Source: Rotaria sordida (lineage: Eukaryota; Rotifera; Eurotatoria; Philodinida; Philodinidae). From it: DNA of 64,000 bases. Below the pieces are notes generated by a model. It saw nothing but the letters and a program-made list of their open reading frames with translations, was not told where the DNA came from and did no database searches. Both the position numbers and the translations under genes were made by a program. Every line of letters begins with the position of its first letter. The stretch's first letter is position 1. Below are positions 21,440 through 34,475 of this stretch, piece by piece. The stretch covers positions 124,001 through 188,000 of the forward strand of contig CAJNOL010000013.1 in NCBI GenBank assembly GCA_905250125.1, written 5' to 3'.

Positions 21440-24400
21440 TTAATGAACAGCACAAATGGTTGCTGAATTTCCATTTCCATTTTGTTCAATATTCGTTGAT
21501 GGTGTAATTGAGTCATTTGGTTGTTCTGATTCAACTTCTTCAATAACTATTACATTTTCTTTTTTATCTTCTTCTTCTTCTGGAAAAGTTGGAATTGTAA
21601 TATTATTTGTTTGTATATTACGTTTTTTATTTGAATTATTTGGTTTTAAATTAAGATATTTTTTTCGTTGTATAGTATGAAATCTATTTGCTGATGTAAT
21701 CGATTGTTTAATAGTTATATTATTTAATTTATCTAATGAACGAGTTCGTATTCGAAATGTATATTTTGCTTTTAGTTCTTTTATTTTTATTAAACGTTCA
21801 CGATCAATATTATTATCAATTGGTTTCATTGGTTCTGTTCTTTCTCTTGAATTAATATTTTTATTTAAATTTGTTTCACTAGTTAATGGAAGAATAACTT
21901 CACCCCTAGTAATAATCGTAGCAGTTGTTGTAGGTATTCGACTACTTTTTATACGAGGTGTAGTATGAGTCAAAGATGAATCAGTCGTTGAATCTCTTAT
22001 TGAATGACGTATTTGCATACGTTCACTAAATATTTGATTATCATCACGTAGAATAGTTTCAGCATCATTATTTTCATCATAAATAAGTTGATAATTTTTT
22101 AAACATTCAACAGGTAATAATGGACGGCGATGTTTATATTTTTCGAAACAATCAAGTACAATATTAAGTGTTTCTTCGAATAAAGGTTTTGTTGTTGTAT
22201 TTAATTGTGTATTACCCCAACTTTTTTATGTGAAAAAAAAAGAAATAGTTCATCGTTGATACTTTATATTAATTGAACTTACCCAACACCGGGATTATCA
22301 TTCACTTCCAAAAGCCATAAACGAAAATTTTCATCCAGTAAAAAATCACAACCAAATAAACCAAAATGACCAGCTATACGTTCTAATTTATTTTTACTTG
22401 CACGGATAACCTGTCGAATAATTGTTTGCATACGATCCTATTCAATAGATATTTAATAGTTTACAAAAAAAAACAAACTATATTTTCATTAGATTATTTC
22501 TTTATTTATATTGTTTTATTCACTTATAAACTAATTTTATACTTTATAACTTTTTAAGATTCAAAACTACTTCAATAAAAAAATGTTTTAATGTAAATAA
22601 AAAACTACAGATAACTTCTAATTATAAATAATAATGGTAATGTTTTTTTTTTTGCAATATCAAAGTTGTTAGAAAAATTCATTAATAGGAAATAATTATA
22701 TGACAAGAAGAGATTTCAGTTTGATGAATTGAAAGGAAAAATGAAGAATAATCTTTTATGTAAGATATATCGTGATAAATAGCATTTTCGATAAATATAG
22801 AATAATAATTGTAAAATATTTAGGTCAACTTATAAATTTTTATTATTATGTATATTTAAGTATAAGCTATTGATAGTTCTCAACCTTCGAGTGTTATTTT
22901 CATTTTACTACACCAAAATGTATTTTGTAGGTCTAGTCGGACCCATACACAAATAAATAAGAAGGATTTGATTTTCTTTGCTTTATTTACGTCAGATATT
23001 GATGAATCGAACATCTTTATCATGATCTTTTCAGGTAGAGAAACATCGTTATGACTCCTGACATCTAGAAAATATTCGCAGTTTAAAAGATATTTTTCTA
23101 AGAGATTATGATAACAAGTATAATGTTAAAATATTGTGGAAGAAACTAAAACTAGAGGTCTGACTACAGTACAATCAAGTAAATGTCCTCACATGTATGG
23201 ATATAGTAATCTACTTATATAAAAAACGAGAGAAATTTCTTTTTTATTTATCTTTTATGTTCTACAACGAATAAAATACAATAAAGTCACGATCATAACC
23301 GAATTGTTTCATGTGGACTCATCCCTTGAATTTTTTTTCCTGTAATACTTATTCATGAAAGTTAATATGGTCTTTTTATATTGTTCGAAGACTAACGATT
23401 AGAAAAGAAATTGATCGGACAAGAAATAAGCATTAATGTAGCGAGAAACAGAAAACAACGTTGTATGTTCAGCCGGATCCACAAAAAAAGTATTCGAGCG
23501 TTAAAACATTTTTTGAAAAAAAAAAACATTATAAAAACTCCTTCATTCAATAATGATCATGCTTCGAGCATTAAAATAATCTGATCAAAATATTTTCTCT
23601 ATTAGATAATCTAATTATCATTCCTTTACCCAATGTGTATGGTAATGATAAAAAGCCTGTCCAAATAGCAATGTTATTACATTTTTTTGTAAACATCGGA
23701 CCGTGTTGGAGAAGCTAATCTTAAAACAGCGACAGAAAAATAATGAACTATGTTGTTCAACTCAAGGCATCATTATTCTACATCCAATTAAAAAGATTAT
23801 TCTACATGCATATCGTCTTTAAAATATATTCTTTCAAATGATATTACAATGAACTTTTTCTAGAAGGTATTAGCTGAAAATCTCAGTGATCTACAATAAT
23901 TATCTGATTACTTTTGTACTTATGGATTGTTGACCTAATAATGATGTTCTAGCAAAAAACAGATGAAGTTAGTTTTCGAGAAAACAGTTTAGTTTTGGAA
24001 ATCAAATTTTTTTCAATCGACAATCATCAACTATCATTTTCCCGATTGAAATGTATGCTCATTGGCAATGTTTTGTTTTTTCAATCCCACAAAACTATAG
24101 TTTACATAGGTGAATCAGTAAGATTTTTTATATCGTAAATATTATGCAATGAGTTATCTCTAATAAAAAAAATTTTAACATTATTTATTCATACTATTTC
24201 CATATGTGGATATTCTAGAGGATATCAAATTGTTGAAGGAAATTCATTACTACAACATCGAATTAGATATTAAAACTAGTTTTATTAGCAAAAGCCGATT
24301 ATATTAAGTTAATGATGTAAAAATCTTGCTGTTTTATTCATCCAATAAGGAAACATATCCAACTGTGGTACACCGCTCGTGTTATGGCTACGGGTAGGTC

Positions 24401-27400
24401 TTGCTGAGACTAAGAGGAGCTTAAAAAAAGATTCAGGTATATGATGTACTGATAGAGACTCGTGAGTGTTGTAATGAAATTTTTACTGAGAGCAAGGCAT
24501 TGTAGAAAAATCCAAAACAAAAAGTTTCAACCTAAAATTTGACCGATAGGTACATTTGATAGTCATTAGATTGTTTTAAAAATTTCAACGAAAACGAATG
24601 TGTCTTTCTCGAGATATTCGATTTTGAAGTAGACTCGATTATTGTGTCCTCCTACAGTCTAATGACTATCAAACGTACTCATAGGTCAAATTACAAGTCG
24701 AAACTATTTATTTTGAATTTTTCGACAATGCTTTGCTCGCAGTAAAAAATTTCATGAAAACATCTATAACTTTTTATCAATAGCCCATTGGCTCGAATCT
24801 TTTTAAGACTGTCTTAGTCTTACTGAGACCTACTCATAGCCATTATATGAAGTCGAACGGCATCCGACAGTTGAGTATGTTCCCTCGTTAGCTATATTTT
24901 CACAGGATTGAAAATGATACACTTCTTGTAACTATATGATTTAATCGAGATAATACTCGATGATTATCTACAGAAAATGATTTTTATTTCCAGAAACACA
25001 TTTTGTTTCTCAAATATTAACTTTGCTTGTTTTTTCGTAAGAAAATCGTTATTAGTGGAACAATTCCTACTAATGGTGGAATGGGAAAAGTATCGTAGAC
25101 AACTGATATCTCAGATATTATTCTTTTTTTTTAGATAAAGTTCATTGTTGTAATATTTGAGAAAAATGTACTTTAAACGTTATATACATTTATAATAATA
25201 GTTTTCATTGAATGTAGAATAATGTTGCAATGAGGCAAGCAATATAGATCATGACTTTCTCATTATTATTAGAGTCATCTACTTAATTGTATGCTAAAAG
25301 AAAAAAACAAGATACTTTTTTTCTAATATGGTTCCGTTCATCTTCATAACGTATTTTTTAGAGTTCTTTTTCCGTAGTTTATAATAGAAAAAAAACAGTT
25401 AGTTCATTTTCATTCTGCTCGTTTAATATACTAATATGGTAAGTGGAAATTTTATATTAAAAATTTTTAGTTTTTCTTACCTGCATAATAGTTATAATCC
25501 AATCTTGAGGCATTTTTGGATGAAATGGTCGAAAACATTGATTAAAATATTGACTAAAGAAAAAATAAAATCACTATCAGATAGATATAGAGTTCTTTTA
25601 CTTCAATTGTTGCATGGTCATTCCTGTTGCTTCTTGTGAAAATGCATAACGTTGATGATTTTCTTGTATTGACTAAATAGACAAGTAATATTATACATAA
25701 ATTATAATTAATAAAAACTAATTTACGAAATTAGTTAAATGTGTCGCACGATCGAAATCAAATTCTCGATATAGATTAAGTGAAAGACGTATAACTGATG
25801 CATGATGATTATAAAATACAAGTAATGGTTTTGTCCATGCAACAAGCCAATGTACACGTATATCAAATTTATGACCTTTAATAAGAAGTGGTCGTGAAAT
25901 ATATCTATGTTGACAAGTAAAAAAAAAGATAAACTTTTGGTTAAAATATCCATATAGAAATAAACGATCATCATAGGTTACTCTTGCATTAGATGTCCTG
26001 GCATTTTGGGTTCATATTGTATACGATTACCAACAATATGTTTTACTTTAAATACTGTTTCTAAATCAGAATTCACTGATATAACATGAATTCCTTGACC
26101 AGCATAACTATAACGTGGTTTGTATATCCATGTTTTATTTTGCTCTAGAAATTAACAGAAATAGGTTGGATTATTCTCTAGCGGAAATAGAATAGATGAC
26201 AAATATTACGTTCGTTTTTAGCTAAGATTAATCTTTCTTAATTTTACACAAAATTATATGTTGCAGTTAATTATATAGACCCATTATTGACTATCGAAGC
26301 GAATCTATTAAAGCTTCAAATCGGATGGGATAAGACCAACAAATTCACTCTCATGGGATTAGTGGGTTAGTCTCATTCCATCCCATGGGATAATTCCTCC
26401 TACGTAAAAATTTTTTCTAACCTTGAATTGATTGTCATGATTTTTCTATTCTATCATCTCAGTTTCTTTCTATCTGTTCCCATCGACCTCTATGGAAAGT
26501 GTAGCTGCGTTGTTCGACTTGTATCCACAAGATATTGTGTTCAAACTGCAGTTCCACCAACCATGGACAAGTCACTAACAGTTATTTGTCTCGATTCACT
26601 TCTGCTATAGCATGCTGGCTACGTTGTGATGTACATCTGCTCTTACGGTTGGTTATAGTGTATAGGGAGCTCAAAGAATTGAGCGCAAGAACTTTGTGTT
26701 AGGTCAGCCTTCTCTTGTTCAGAGCTATAGCTAGTAATAATTGCAGGAAATATATCGGATTATTGAGTCTGCTAGTAGGCAACACTTCATAGCACAAAAT
26801 AGATGAAAGGCAAGAGTATTCTTTCTTTCTTTTCTTCCTTCTGTTGCCATCTAGGTTAGTTATTTTTGCATTTTAATTTTTATAGGATTCACACAAGTTC
26901 TACTTGTTTCTTCAACAACAAAATCGTGAATCTCGGGTAATCTTTGCAACGGCCTTGATTTCCCTGATTTCATGCATTCTTTTTGAAATAGTTCTGATTT
27001 ACTGTAGCCTTATCAAATAATTCTGGTTTGCTAGATCTTTAATGCTGTTTCAAAAAAGTACCGAAAATAAAAAAAAATATAAGATTACTCAACAAAATGA
27101 TCAGACTAGATCAATATAGAAATTCAAGCTGTCTTTGGATAAAAATTGTTTTATAGAATAAGTCACTCGCTTCAATAGAGCGATTGAGTCGACAAAAAAA
27201 CAACTACCAATCTTTTGATAAATCGGTTTTCTTTAATCTGACTCATATTCAATTATTCAACATACTAAGAAAAAGGAAGCATCGAGCCTTACACATCCAA
27301 TGAGCATAAATGAAGAAGATTTTGTAAATTGAATATTCAATATGTTATTTAATAATATAAAAAGAATTTGAGTCTTACTTTTATAAATGCGTAAAAACTC

Positions 27401-27903
27401 AGCTACTTCATCTTCATTATCAAGAACAAATGTTATAGGAAGAAATGTTTGAATATTATTTCCAACTAGATTTCGTCTAGTATTTAAATAATCTCGTATT
27501 GTATACCATAGATTAACTTTATCAGCAAATGCTATTTGACCAGGTATATTATTAATTAATTGTTTTCCTTCTTGAAATTGTTGCCAATCAACTTGATGTT
27601 CAAGACACCATTTTATTGTAAAATCAGTTACACTATGATCTTTTGTACGAGACCAACCACGTTCTTCAAGTATTTCTGTAATTCTATAAGAATAAAATAA
27701 GTAAAGAACTTGTTTCAAAAGAAGAGAAAAATTTTTATTTTTTGTTATTTTTCTTACACTCGAGCTTTATCTGTACAAGCATAAAAAATTAAGTTATCTA
27801 TAGACTTTTTTCGATGAAATAATTCTGCAAGCTGTTTACTATTTGAACGAGTTGATTTTTGTTTTTGATCATTTTTTGTACCAGTTATATTACCATTGCC
27901 CAT
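21440..27903 (-). CDS. TTLL10-like: Tubulin glycylase/ligase of the TTLL family, TTLL10-like
   Basis: Eight exons join in frame into 623 residues: 27903-27758, 27683-27379, 26144-25982, 25904-25727, 25672-25602, 25553-25481, 22437-22283, 22220-21440. The N-terminal block has ERGWSRTKDHSVTDFTIKWC and FQEGKQLINNIPG, as in TTLL10-like proteins. The ATP-grasp core has KTWIYKPRYSYAGQGIHV at 154-171, YISRPLLIKGHKFDIRVHWL, GHFGLFGCDFLLDENF and WLLEVNDNPGVG at 353-364, with Glu356 and Asn358 at the metal/ATP positions. In the family this enzyme adds or extends glycine chains on tubulin and related proteins in cilia, which rotifers use for feeding. The glycylase reaction is family-based inference. The last about 210 residues are a low-complexity basic, then acidic tail. 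The sixth intron (25480-22438) is 3 kb and contains a foldback transposon. Confidence 0.88.
24385..24842. mobile_element. Foldback MITE in a TTLL10-like intron, 458 bp
   Basis: Inverted terminal arms: TGGCTACGGGTAGGTCTTGC at the left and the reverse complement TGGCTATGAGTAGGTCTCAG at the right. They are flanked by TTA on both sides (24382-24384 and 24843-24845). Further inverted blocks inside (for example the region of AGTCATTAGATTGTTTT against CAGTCTAATGACT) show that most of the element is one long imperfect palindrome. A 3 bp TTA duplication suggests the PIF/Harbinger group, but a TA duplication cannot be excluded. No coding capacity. Confidence 0.75.
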
Positions 27904-29589
27904 GATTGAATAACAAGTTTTTCTTTTTATTTAAAAACTATGAGCATTTATTGTTGTTATTGGAAACAGAGTTGAAAATAATTCCATTTGTTTAAGTCGA
28001 TGATGTTGTTTTTTCTTAATTTAAATCGAACGGTAGCCAACCACCTGTTGTTCGATGGTATCTATGTTTGACAATAATAGTTCTTATTTACACTACACAG
28101 ATGTTGTTATAAGTATTTGAATAGTATAAATGAATGTTAACCATTTCGGGTTTTTTTTTCTTTTACTTCTAGTGTGTTTTGCTGTTTGATTTGAATGAAG
28201 AAAAAGAAAGAAGAAAAAGAAGAGAAAGGTGAGCTCGATTGTTGTTATAACTGAGAATGCAATTTGACTTTTTCTTTTTTTATTCGTCTATGGTTATAAA
28301 ATATACGTGCGTGTGTTTACTCAGTTTCTATAAGTATCGATGCATTACTTATTGAATGTCTAAATCGATTTTAATAATAAAAACAACATTAATGCATGAT
28401 ATCTTGATCGATGCATATAACAACGGATGTTTTCTAATAGCAATATTATAAAGCAAAAACAAAAAAAGAGTCTGCTGAATTGATGATTGACTTGGGATTG
28501 AAGAATAGAAAATAAGATGAAGAGAATTGAGAATAATATTTTATGTTGCTCATGATTGATAGTTTAGAGAGATTAGTAGTAATTATTTGTTAAATAGTTT
28601 TTAAAGCAATGTATGTATTTTTTTTCTTTTCTTATAAATAATAAAGTACATTCTTTTACTTAAATTGGCCATATATGATACAGTTCTTTTACTTAAATTG
28701 GCCATATATGATACAGTTCTTTTACTTAAATTGGCCATATATGATACAGAAGATAAGCATTCATTTCAAGGACGATATAATCATATAACGGTCGTTACTA
28801 ATAAAACGTTATTTATCCAGTTGAAAATTTTTTGTTCTCTTGAGAAAAACATATCATTACTTGATCAACTGGTTTTTTTTTGTTTGATATATTCCCTTCG
28901 GATATTAACCAGTCGATCATATCCTTAAAACACTTTATTGAAAAGCAGTGTTATTCATAAATATGAGTGAATTGCAACTTTATAGTATGATTGGCAGAAA
29001 AACTGAAAACAGACATAAACAATTTCCGAGTAATTCATTTTATTATACTCTATGCTTGAGTTGCATAACAAGAATTTTCCAATATTTTACTGCATATTAG
29101 CCAAGATATGTCTTAGTTCAATGCAAGTGTAACGTACAGAACGTTATTTTACGTGACAATGAATTACAGTTTATTGGAGTGTTACCTTGTAAAACTACTT
29201 TTTTTAATTAGAATCAAGGTTTCTAATAGGAGTAGAGTAACTTTAGAAAATGAAATGAGTTTAATAATATAAAATATAACTCATTTTAACTCTCTATTGC
29301 TTGAAATATCACATGAAAAATGTTATTCTGCAATTTGCAGTAGTCTACTGAAACTCTATCGAGTATAATTACTTTTTAATTCAGAATCAATATTTCAGAA
29401 TAAAAATAAGATAACTTTTCTCAATGAATAGAATCTCATAGCATAAAGTACTACTTATATTAGCTGACTTTTAGACGAAATAAGGCATGTGAAATTTTGT
29501 TTTACATTTCATCGCATCATGTAAATCTCTCGAGAACGGCAAGAAATTGACGGCTGAATTTTTAACTGGTAATACAAATCTAGGAACTA
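27904..29589. other. intergenic region upstream of TTLL10-like gene
   Basis: AT-rich. It holds the presumed promoter of the minus-strand TTLL10-like gene and the 33 bp tandem repeat at 28651-28749. No gene recognised. Confidence 0.4.
28651..28749. repeat. 33 bp tandem repeat, three copies
   Basis: Three exact or near-exact copies of a unit beginning TTCTTTTACTTAAATTGGCC, at 28651, 28684 and 28717. Because 33 is divisible by 3, the plus-strand reading repeats an 11-residue peptide (AIYDTVLLLKL) without a stop. There is no other sign of coding, so I treat it as a minisatellite. Confidence 0.9.
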
Positions 29590-30534
29590 CAGTCGAGAAC
29601 AATAGAAATTATACCCTTTGCTTTTTTTTATTACTATACGTTTTTATCTATTAATGTACTATATATAGGAAGAGAGTCCAGAACTTGCTGCATCTTTTGG
29701 TATACTTACTTTGAATATCAAATGCAGTTTAAAATGTAAAAATTATATTAGAAAAAAAAGTGACATTTGTTTTTATCATGTTGTGACATTTTTTATTTCG
29801 CATATATTTCGGCTTAGATAAATGATAAAACTTTGAATTTTTTTTTAAAAAGATGCGCCGTGAAAAGCTCTACAAAAACTGTATGATTGAATTGCTTTTT
29901 ACCTGTTTTGATGGTTTTTCTTATACTCAAAATGAACAACTTTTATAGCAGTGTCCCTTCCCATCATACCGAAAATGTTGGAAGACTCTTTGTTCTACAT
30001 ATATCTCGATTTGAGAAAATGACGAAATATTGAATTTGCTTTTAAAAAATACACCATCGGAAGCTTTACAAAACTTGTATAGACCAAATCCTATGGCAAC
30101 TCAGAAAAGTTCTCGAAATATTTTCTGTATGGTAGGAAGTAATACTGTCACCAATAAGTTGTTCATTTTGAGTATAAGAAAAATTATTAGAAGAGGTAAA
30201 ATAGATTCAATCATACAGTTTTTGTAGAGCTTTTCACAGTGCATCTTTTGAAAAAAAATCAAGATTTTATCATTTATCTAAGCCGAGATATGTGCGAAAT
30301 AAAAAAATACTATGACCTTATGAACACCTAGTTTTGCCAAAGAAAAAAAATGTCCTTTTTCTTCTAATACACTTTTTACATTTTAAACTGCATTTGATAT
30401 TCAAAGTAAATATACCAAAAGATACAGCAAGTTCTGGGCCTTCTTCCTGTATATAGCAAGTTAATAGATAAAAACGTATAGTAATAAAAAAACAAAAAAA
30501 AATCAAAGTGTATAATTTCAATTGTCCTTGACTG
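29590..30534. mobile_element. Tc1-type foldback element, 945 bp
   Basis: Long inverted arms of roughly 350 bp each (about 29590-29950 and 30160-30534) share blocks such as ATTACTATACGTTTTTATCT and GCATTTGATATTCAAAGTA in opposite orientation. The termini are CAGTCGAGAACAAT and ATTGTCCTTGACTG with TA on both outer sides (29588-29589, 30535-30536), the Tc1/mariner signature. No transposase frame. Arms differ by many substitutions and small gaps, so this is an old insertion. Confidence 0.78.
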
Positions 30535-30536
30535 TA

Positions 30537-33500
30537 TATTTAAGGTTAAAATTTGAGCGGAAAACGGATAAATTGTTCAAAAGCTGTTTGCAATGAAAGT
30601 TGCCAAAATATTGTTCTAAAAAGTGAGTAAAACTTGAAGCTTTTGAAAAAGATTGCTTTTTTCTTACAGAAAACAAAAGTTACTCAGAAGAAATGTTTTT
30701 ATCAGTTTTGTTTTCCGATAAAATGACTTTTCTTTCCAAAACCTTCAAGTTTCTTCAACTTATGTACAGACGGAGAAAATTTAAGGGTGATGTACTTTTC
30801 GTCTCAAGTCATTTCGAACCTCGAACATGTGTCCGGATGTTTGGAAATGAATTTTTGTCCTTAAAGATTTATGAACAGAGTTTGTAAACATTCATGTACG
30901 GAAGATCGGAATAGGAAAGCAGGAAAATCGGAATAGTGTGATAGAGTGTTCGACAGTTTTCATTACAACCACTCTGTCTTTGTCATTACGAACTTTTGGG
31001 CTTTCTCATTCCGATCTGCAGTCAAAACTTCGTTGTTCAATCACTAACAGTGGGTTGTCAGAGTTCGTCACGAACTCCTGGACAAATTTCACTCCAAACA
31101 TCCTGTTTTTTGTTACATTTCATTGACTTTTGCCAGTGAGAACTCCATTCCGAACAGCCTGTCTTTTTTCTTATGTCCGAAGATCGTAACGCACTATTTC
31201 AACCGAAGTTCGTAATGAAAAAGTGAGACGAAAAGTCACTTTTCCAAATTTAAAAAGTATCTGTCATACAGCTATGGATTTTCACAAATTATAGAAGAAT
31301 TATATTGTATTTTTTTCTATAATAAATTATTACTATTTATACACGAAGATTTTGAAAACAATTTCGCAAATTTCAATCCTAGTTGAAATTCTCATGTCAA
31401 CTGTATGGCATATATCTTCAGCAGTCAAAGATTCTCCATAATTTAGCTTCTCTCTGAACTATCAAAATTGACGAATCTGACCATTAGTAAAAACAAAAGT
31501 TTTTTGTTATCATTTAAACATTGCTGAAGTACTTCCTTGAGTTCAGTTTGTAAATGTACAAAATAATCATGTACAGTATTGTCTAGTTATGTCTACCGAG
31601 AATTAGCGACTGTGTGGATATCCTATGAGCATGGAACTAAAGTGATAACGGAGAATAATTATATTGAGACTTGAGTTCAACCATTATGAGAACACTGGTT
31701 CGATATTTGTTACAGTTTCTCACGAACAGCTCAAAATCATTCTTCATAAGTACAATGATCCATCGAAGTATTCTTCTCAAATGATAGCAACTTGTTACAA
31801 ATTAATTGTAAGAATCCATAATGAATTTCTTAAGCATGAGCGAAACGTCGTATAATGCTTTGAATGCAATATCTTGTCTTCTATTACAAACGTATTTTTT
31901 AACATTAGCACATCTTGTTTCAAATTTTGTTCAAAGAAGTTCGAAGTAGATAAACCATCCGAGCAGCTCCTTCAGCAAGGATCAAATCGATCAAGGCAAC
32001 TCGTACAAGGTTCAAAATGATCATCGTAAGTAGCTTAGAATTTTAATACATCCTCTTATCTATCCACACCGATCATAGTAACATCCTCACCCTCACTCCA
32101 CAACTGACATTGATTCGAAATCCTCCCAATAGACTTCTGCAACATAAACTCAATAATGTTTGCTATCGACTATGTAAACAAGCGGGCCCTCGGGTCAATA
32201 AGCAATAAAGTCAGTGTGCACAAAAAGTTCGATGATGAAAAATATTCATCGATATGTGTTGGTCCGTTTTATTTCAGTTTTTAAAACTTTGGAATATCGA
32301 TCTATGAAATTTCAACTCGAATTCTCCTATGTCTATTTACATTCTATTTTACTTCGTATGATCTTTTACTTTTATATGGTCGTATTAAGAGACAACATCG
32401 AAGCATTACTATGGATCAAATTTTTCAACAATCGTCCATGCTAACAATTATCCCAAAGATTACGATTAGGAATCAGAATGAAAACATTTCGATACTTTCT
32501 TCTTCTGAATTAATTAATATGGAAAGAACGTTGAGCATATTCAATGATGTTATAGTATACTTTTGTATTTATTTATATTTTTCTTTTAATCAAAAAATAC
32601 AGTTTAAAATTGAGTGGGTGGCATATTTGTTCTCGATTGATGGCCTTTTTGTTTTTTAAATTTCAAGCAAAAGAAGAACAACAATTATATATACGAAGCA
32701 ACAAATAAAACAATGGTTTATGACGATACAATAACCATGGAACAGGTAGAGATGAACCAATACAAGCCAAAATCCATGCACGAACAGTACCGCCAAATGC
32801 CAATCCTCTAATTATGGTTATAGATCCGAAGTATAGTGTATCCACCCAAATGTCAATTCACGCTAGAATGAGAACAGAAAACTATTGGAATTCTTATTAG
32901 AACAAGCCCATATTATACTACAAAGTGCATGGTCAATAGTGTGAAAGATGAGTAAAAAACTATGTTATTTTTTTTTCTAAGTGATTCAGTAAAACTCATT
33001 GAACCACCGAAGCAAAAATCGAGGCAGATTTTATTTTCTTTGGTATTTCAATGAGAAAGCAAACAGGAAGACAGGAAAAAAACAGCAGTCTTTGCATATA
33101 GAAGGAGACACAAGATGAAAAATAAGCGGTTCACACACAATAGATTTAATTACCTTTCATCTTATTCCGGTTTCTTTTCTCGTTGAAACTGGAAATCCAT
33201 TGAATTATTTTTTGAATAAACGCTGAAAATAAATTTTTTCTTCAAAGAAACAATCCAAACAAAAAATAGCTGAACGATGGAGTTATCTTTCAATATCTTA
33301 AGAATGGAACTATCCACATGTTATGTAATCATATTGTGGCCATTTGATCTCCTATACTCACTTGAATGATCAGATGTCATACATTACAAACAATCTCCTT
33401 GTATTGCATAATCGTTACAATATCTTTCATACTACTCAATTCTTTTGCAAATATATAAATGCAAAATAAACTTCACACATATATTTTTCTCATAATAGTA

Positions 33501-33809
33501 TTAGTTTCGTAATTAATTAATCGAAACGAAAAAAACCACAAGCAGATAAATAAATAAAAATCTCAAAACAATACTAAGATTCACAAAAAGCATATTTTTA
33601 ACGATATCTGAAGAATGGTGAAAAAGAGAATCTTTGCAGATTTTGTAATAATAGTGTTAATTGTAGAACCGCTATCTTTTTTTCTCTATTTTCTGAAAAA
33701 ACTGAAATTTTTGCTTCCATTTAGCTGAGTATATCTTCTTTATTTTATATTAAACGTGTTTAATTCTGATTAAAAACAAGATTTTTATAATCGATTTTGA
33801 CAGGTAATA
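30537..33809. other. gene-poor region, 3.3 kb
   Basis: No convincing exon. A weak inverted repeat (ACTTTTCGTCTCA near 30799 against TGAGACGAAAAGT near 31223) may be the remains of another foldback element. Open frames at 31664-31855, 32214-32444 and 32411-32659 lack domains, splice context or homologous features. Confidence 0.4.
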
Positions 33810-34475
33810 GTCAAAGGATACCGTCGAATAAGATTGTGTAAATCTATCAACCCCTTAGATCGTAATTTTAGTAGAATAGAAAGAGAGAACGTGAAATTCT
33901 GTAGATGTCTGTCTATTTATTTTGTTTTTTTCTGAATGCACAAAAACATTTTCATGGACTAAATAGTTTTAGGGAAATAATCACTTTTGGATGTTTCGAA
34001 TAATAACTAGGGTATCCGTACTTTTTCTATTATAAATTCAATAGGAAAACTAATAGTGCAAATTGACATAGTTTTTCATGCTCTACAAATTGATATATTG
34101 ATCATATTTATCGATTAGTTTATATAGGTTCAGACAGGTATGATACCATAGCTGTCTGACCCTACATAAACTAATCGATAAATATGATTACTATGTCAAT
34201 TTATAGAATATGAAAAACTGCATCGATCTACACGATGATTTTTTATATTGGGTTTATAATAGAAAAAGTACGGATACCCTAGTTATTATTCGAAATATCC
34301 AAAAGTGATAGACCCTTCCTAAGACTATTGAGTTCATGAAAATTTTCTTTTTGAGTTTAGAAAAAAACAAAATAAATAGACAACAATGTACACAATTTCA
34401 CGCTATATCATTCCATTCTATTCAAAGTGAGATATGAGAGGGCAATAGTTTCACGATTTTATCCGGCGGTCTCAT
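33810..34475. mobile_element. Foldback (inverted-repeat) element, about 666 bp
   Basis: The two halves are imperfect reverse complements over about 300 bp each. Examples are GGGTATCCGTACTTTTTCTA near 34012 against TAGAAAAAGTACGGATACCC near 34259, and the block CTAATCGATAAATATGAT around the centre near 34120-34190. Outer parts (ATAGACAGACATCTAC-like and TTTCACG blocks) are more diverged. Exact ends and target duplication could not be fixed. No coding capacity. Confidence 0.75.

Noticed and set aside
21440-21543. Low-complexity Tyr/Phe frame overlapping the TTLL10-like stop region
   Set aside because: Produced by the (AAAAT)n tract read in another frame.
26322-26388. Short inverted pair GGATGGGATAAGACCAAC / GTTAGTCTCATTCCATCCC in a TTLL10-like intron
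   Set aside because: Probably the remains of a tiny MITE, but only about 18 bp arms with mismatches; not enough to name.
30765-31267. Possible foldback element with ACTTTTCGTCTCA and TGAGACGAAAAGT
   Set aside because: Only about 13 bp pairs well and the ends and target duplication cannot be fixed; too weak to list as an element.
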